A program made the translations under genes and the position numbers. Positions 60,236 to 64,000 of a DNA stretch of 64,000 nt are shown piece after piece. The notes beneath the pieces were generated by a model, which saw only the letters and a program-made list of their open reading frames with translations, was not told the DNA's origin and did no database searches. Source of the DNA: Apostichopus japonicus (Eukaryota; Echinodermata; Holothuroidea; Aspidochirotida; Stichopodidae); NCBI RefSeq assembly GCF_037975245.1, contig NC_092569.1, positions 22,784,168-22,848,167 on the forward strand, in the 5' to 3' direction. The first letter of the stretch is position 1, and each line of letters starts with the position of its first letter.

Positions 60236-61889
60236 TACATCACCAACAATATTTGATTGATAACATTTCTGTCCATACGAACCAGCACTTATCTGACGGT
60301 AAGGATAATACGTCAGTTTTATGTATCTCTTTCTTCATTTATAATAGTTGTTCTAGGTTACTGCTTGAAAATATTAAGGGAAAAGCAACCATAGATTATT
60401 TAAAATAGTATTTTCTTTTCGTTGTAGTAATTGGCATCCATAAATGAACACAAAGCTATGGTATTTCAGAGAGATCCGAGTCATATTTCACTGTTATATA
60501 GGTGCTGAAAAGAGCGGGTGGGTTGCTGTCGGTGACAAATATAGACAGAAGAGCCTTTGTTATAATCTTTCCACACTTTAAACTTGTTTATTTGATGTTT
60601 TCTAACAATTGTTCTTTATATTTATAAAGACCGCACTTATTTCCTTTTTATTTTTGAATGTTTTTGTTGATTTTATCTCAAGTTTTACTTCAATCCTTCC
60701 TATTTAGAAATTACTTGAAATGTATTCAGGAAAATGAAAGTACAGGGAAACTCCACGGTTTTCAAGCGATAACAAAACTTCATTTAATAAAATGTTTTGC
60801 AAGTTTTACATTATCCATTTGTTATGTTTTTCGATATCAAGGTAAGTTATATATTTCCATGTGTTCTTATATTACCCAACTCGTCTGGCTTGTAGTTTTG
60901 CCCTCTTTACGAATTATCCACAGGGTCGAAAATGGTGCGACACTCTCTTTCCAGTACTGTGAAAGAAAAACTAAGGATCCAATGTTTACAAAAGGGCCGA
61001 CAAAGGACCACTTTCCATAAATCAAAGTGTACCTTTTGTCACTTTGAAAATAACGTGTTTGAAATTGTTGTAATCTTAAAGATGAACCCCGCAAGTTCTT
61101 TGAATAATCAACTAGACTCCATTATCTGATGTTAAATACCAGGGATGTGGAGACGGAATACATACGCCACTGTCAACCCGTGCCCCCCCCCCCAGCTCCC
61201 CACCTATGCCCTCCAATTTCTGTGAAATTTTTGAAGATGACACTCTCCTTTGAATTTGTAAGTCTCAATTGGATTCATGTCGGAATATCACTCATATGTG
61301 TTATATTTCGTGGGGATGATCAGGTGGTTATCGCACTTAACTAGGAATTCGGAGAACGATAATTTCTATAGTCGGGACAATTAAGCAGATGACAAAATGA
61401 ACAATCACTACATCATATTCTTACATGGAGATGAGTGAGAAAGAATTAAAGTTATGCAGATTAATGGTAAGTTAGTGAGTCTGGTTGAAAACGTTCCTTT
61501 GGCAAATATCTAATTAAAGGAGTCTCCCAGAACCCTGGTTATATATGATCAACTTCGTGTGCATGTAAACGCTTCTTTCATTATCGTAAGCAAATGTATC
61601 ATCTAATTGTGTCAATGTAAAGATATTGATTCATGAATAAGAGGGCACATATTCTGGTGATTTCGGTTGGTTGTGTTCTTTCTGCATAGACTAGTGCGCT
61701 TTACTCTGGCAGTAGAACTGTTCTCTCAAACATATTACATAAACAACCCAGAAAGTAAATCGAAACGTATAAGATATCGTTCATAGTTAGGCGAAGTCAT
61801 AACATTGTCACTTGTGTTTATTCAATATAATCGCAACTTTTGGAAAGGAATATTACTGGTCAGTATAATGATGTATTTTTTTAATATAT

Positions 61890-61895
61890 TTTATT
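61890..61895 (-). promoter_or_regulatory. candidate polyadenylation signal of FREP-4
   Basis: AATAAA on the minus strand, about 345 bases after the FREP-4 stop, at the position equivalent to 40030-40035. Confidence 0.45.
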
Positions 61896-62237
61896 TGCAT
61901 CACTTCTTAGTACTCTCAGTGACATCATTACTAATAACATTTAAGAAAAATCGAATTCAATACCATTTTTGAAAACTCTGGACAAATTATCGAATGCCAT
62001 CGAGTTTCCTGTGATTGTTGTACCCTTCTTAAATTGTTTTACCGTCGTTTGATAGTTTGCCCCATAACTTAGCATTGCATTGGAAGGCTAACTAGTGTCT
62101 CTTTCCTTCACTTCCATCTTTTAAATATGCAAACTTGTACTAGCTTCGATATGTACTTCATTGTTTAATATATGTTATTATATCGCCAACCGTTTCCTGT
62201 CCTTGTTACCTTGATGACTTCAAATCCACTACTTTGA

Positions 62238-62731
62238 TCATTGACTTGGCCGTATTTTCATTGTTGTTGCTGTTATACCGCAATCAGAACCGTGAAGATT
62301 CGTCCAGAAGATACCCCGGTTATCGTTGTGCGAGTAGTCACCGTTGAGATTGGAGTAGCCACAGGAATAAAAATGTGTCTCATAGGCCGGGTTTTTGTTT
62401 GCGCAGCATCTCCAATGATCATAATAATAATAATAACAATAATAATAACACTGATAACTACAGCTATCACAATTATTGCATTTGTAATGTGGACGGCTAG
62501 AAGGACAGTCATAACAATAACAATAGCAGCTACAGTCAGAGTACTTGTATCCACCGGTAGCTACGCGGTTGCTGAATGCGGAACAGTGGCTGGTTGAGCC
62601 CGTACTTCTATCGTCTGGATACCACCAGCCACCTCGGTGTTTTTCTGCGCAGTCGAAGGTACTCGATCCATCATTGTCTTGATCTCGCGTACTAAATCGA
62701 TATCCTGAATTTGCTCCCATAGCGTTATTAC
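62238..62731 (-). CDS. FREP-4 exon 8, C-terminal FReD segment with longer insert
   Basis: 494 nt against 452 in FREP-3, a difference of 42 nt or 14 codons. FSTRDQDND, CAEKHRGGWWY, insert (62618-62367), SCGYSNLNGDY, RGIFW, TTMKIRPSQ. Conserved flanks and an open frame in spite of a very different insert core. Confidence 0.88.
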
Positions 62732-64000
62732 CTGGAATGAAATTAGCAAATACTGAATGAAACTATTTTCTTGTAAAATAAGTTTTTTCCTTATATATAT
62801 ACTGAACATTATTAAGTCATTTTAGGTTCGTTTGCTAGAGTTGTCGGTTATAATTGCGTTTGTTATTTTGTTCGTTTAAGTTGGTCTTACGTTATTTTTT
62901 TTTTTTTTTTGTGGTTTCATTTACGAGTTCTAAATTATCGTAAGGAATGTTACAATTTCGAACAAAGGAGTCAAGTTTGCGAATTTTTATTGGAGCGATT
63001 CCAATTCTGTTAATTCGTCTGGGACCTAATTTGAGAACATAGTTAATTACGACAATATTTTTCTGAATGTCAGTATTGTATTTATATTATTGTACGTTTC
63101 CTTTGAAAAATATTAATTAATAATATAGTAGTGATTGACAGATTAGCAGAAATGTAATCGGTGCATTTTTTGAAGTATTCACTTTCGGCATTTTGTAAAA
63201 TATACAGTTTTGACTGTTCAATATATGATAGGTGCTCAAAAAAGAGGGAGGGTAATAAAGTATTGGTTGTATCATTCATGTCATCATCTTCTCTCGTAAT
63301 AAGGTCTTATATTTCATACTGACGGATTTCTTTAATTTGATATCAACAAACGAGTAATTTACCATATGATTAAACATTTCTAACGATAAGAAATACGGCA
63401 AATAATGCTCTTTAAGAATGTAACACATACACATCGTCTCGACAAAGTAAGCTAAAATGCTGCAGCAGTTCTTAGGTTTCCAGAATGGTTATTATTCCCT
63501 TGCGTTATAAGCTCGACAAGATCATAGTGAAAATGCGAGGAAGCAGACGCTATTAAATATATAAGAGTGTGGTTGATATGATATAGCATGATGTTACAAC
63601 AATATATCATTTTACCAACACGTAATACAATGTAAAGCAATTGTACGATCAGCAATGCGCACGGGACTCAAAGCTCGACGTCTAATACAGTTCTACATCA
63701 GTATCTACACTATATTTATAACATGACCTGAGTATATGTACGAGTACAAATCCATGAGTGTGATTACGCCTACAGGTAATTATGCTAGAATGATATGACG
63801 TAATAACTACAAGACGTCTGCGTATGATTGACATTTAGCACAATACATACCAGCATTTCCATTGTAGCCACCCAATGACAGTCGGTATCTGTCTCTTTCG
63901 TTACCAATTCTGAAAGATGAATAACGGCTGTGGTATGGTGTTCCTTCCCTGTTTGTCTTTTCTATTAGAAGTTGGTAGGTTTTTTGGTTTGTCAATTTGT
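62238..64000 (-). CDS. FREP-4: 3-prime end of a FREP-3 paralogue, cut by window edge
   Basis: Two last exons on the minus strand: exon 7 from beyond 64000 to 63851 (GTATGT donor, phase 1) and exon 8 at 62731-62238 (TGA stop). Motifs and phases are as in FREP-3. The last FReD carries the same kind of insert, 84 residues long with 13 Cys. Upstream exons lie outside the window, so the half-FReD, TIL and EGF parts are expected from FREP-3 but not seen. Confidence 0.88.
62367..62618 (-). other. Tyr/Cys-rich insert in FREP-4 FReD
   Basis: 84 codons with 13 Cys. Two Tyr/Cys clusters: one of Cys alternating with Tyr or Ser, one of Tyr runs broken by Cys. The run positions differ from FREP-3 and the shared part is limited to the insert ends. 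Confidence 0.85.
63851..64000 (-). CDS. FREP-4 exon 7, partial
   Basis: Encodes a YQLLIEKTNREG stretch, YSSFRIGNERDRYRLS and GGYNGNAG, ending in phase 1 before GTATGT. Its beginning is beyond the window. More regular than FREP-3 exon 7 in the FRI motif. Confidence 0.85.

Larger units (their letters stand above)
55637..64000. repeat. segmental duplication, copy B
   Basis: Collinear with 36013-42441, continuing past the window end. It lacks the 447-bp MITE and contains instead the 2.7 kb inverted-repeat element. It carries FREP-4 in the same place and direction as FREP-3 in copy A, so FREP-3 and FREP-4 are head-to-tail duplicates. Apart from the element and FREP-4 I see no gene in it. Confidence 0.9.

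Noticed and set aside
62241-62597. 118-codon plus-strand frame opposite FREP-4 exon 8
   Set aside because: Antisense shadow of the repeat-rich exon; hydrophobic Ile/Val/Thr runs come from the complement of Tyr/Cys codons.
1-64000. CRISPR arrays, bacterial operons, rRNA or intact tRNA genes
   Set aside because: Nothing in the window resembles these; the introns, LTR element and domain types mark it as animal nuclear DNA.

Overview
This window is AT-rich, intron-rich animal DNA, probably from a deuterostome invertebrate. An echinoderm, perhaps a sea cucumber, is my best guess; it rests on the secreted fibrinogen-domain proteins and the repeat types and is not proven by any single marker. There are no bacterial-style operons, and most open frames under about 120 codons are chance.

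The genes of interest are four relatives of one secreted protein, called FREP-1 to FREP-4 here. FREP-1 (5.25-9.92 kb) and FREP-2 (14.7-21.6 kb) lie on the plus strand. FREP-3 (51.7-40.4 kb) and FREP-4 (past 64.0 to 62.2 kb, cut by the window edge) lie on the minus strand, so two pairs point towards each other. The shared design is: signal-peptide exon, 31-46 nt small exon, the first half of a fibrinogen-related domain (FReD), one TIL cysteine-rich module, one EGF-like module, then a complete FReD. In the first FReD the last exon, which carries the calcium and ligand site, is replaced in the same intron phase by the TIL exon. FREP-2 breaks at the EGF exon. FREP-3 and FREP-4 carry a 70-84 residue Tyr/Cys-rich insert, built largely from TAT/TGT codons, inside the ligand-side part of their last FReD. 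It differs between the two genes but stays in frame. This is the best candidate for something undescribed.

Between the two pairs lie a broken two-exon gene fragment (22.6-23.8 kb), a short Penelope-like insertion with a hammerhead-like motif (25.5-26.0 kb) and a 9.25 kb Ty3/gypsy-type LTR retrotransposon on the minus strand (26.66-35.91 kb). The retrotransposon has nearly identical LTRs, long gag and pol frames and a 4-bp target duplication.

A segmental duplication links about 36.0-42.4 kb with 55.6-64.0 kb. Because both copies are present, insertions in one copy can be read against the empty site in the other: a 447-bp Harbinger-like MITE at 36.3 kb and a 2.73 kb inverted-repeat DNA element with GC-rich ends at 57.5-60.2 kb. 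The rest (0.4-3.7 kb, 11.7-12.4 kb, 47.7-51.0 kb) is tandem or inverted repeat, or AT-rich sequence in which I see nothing.
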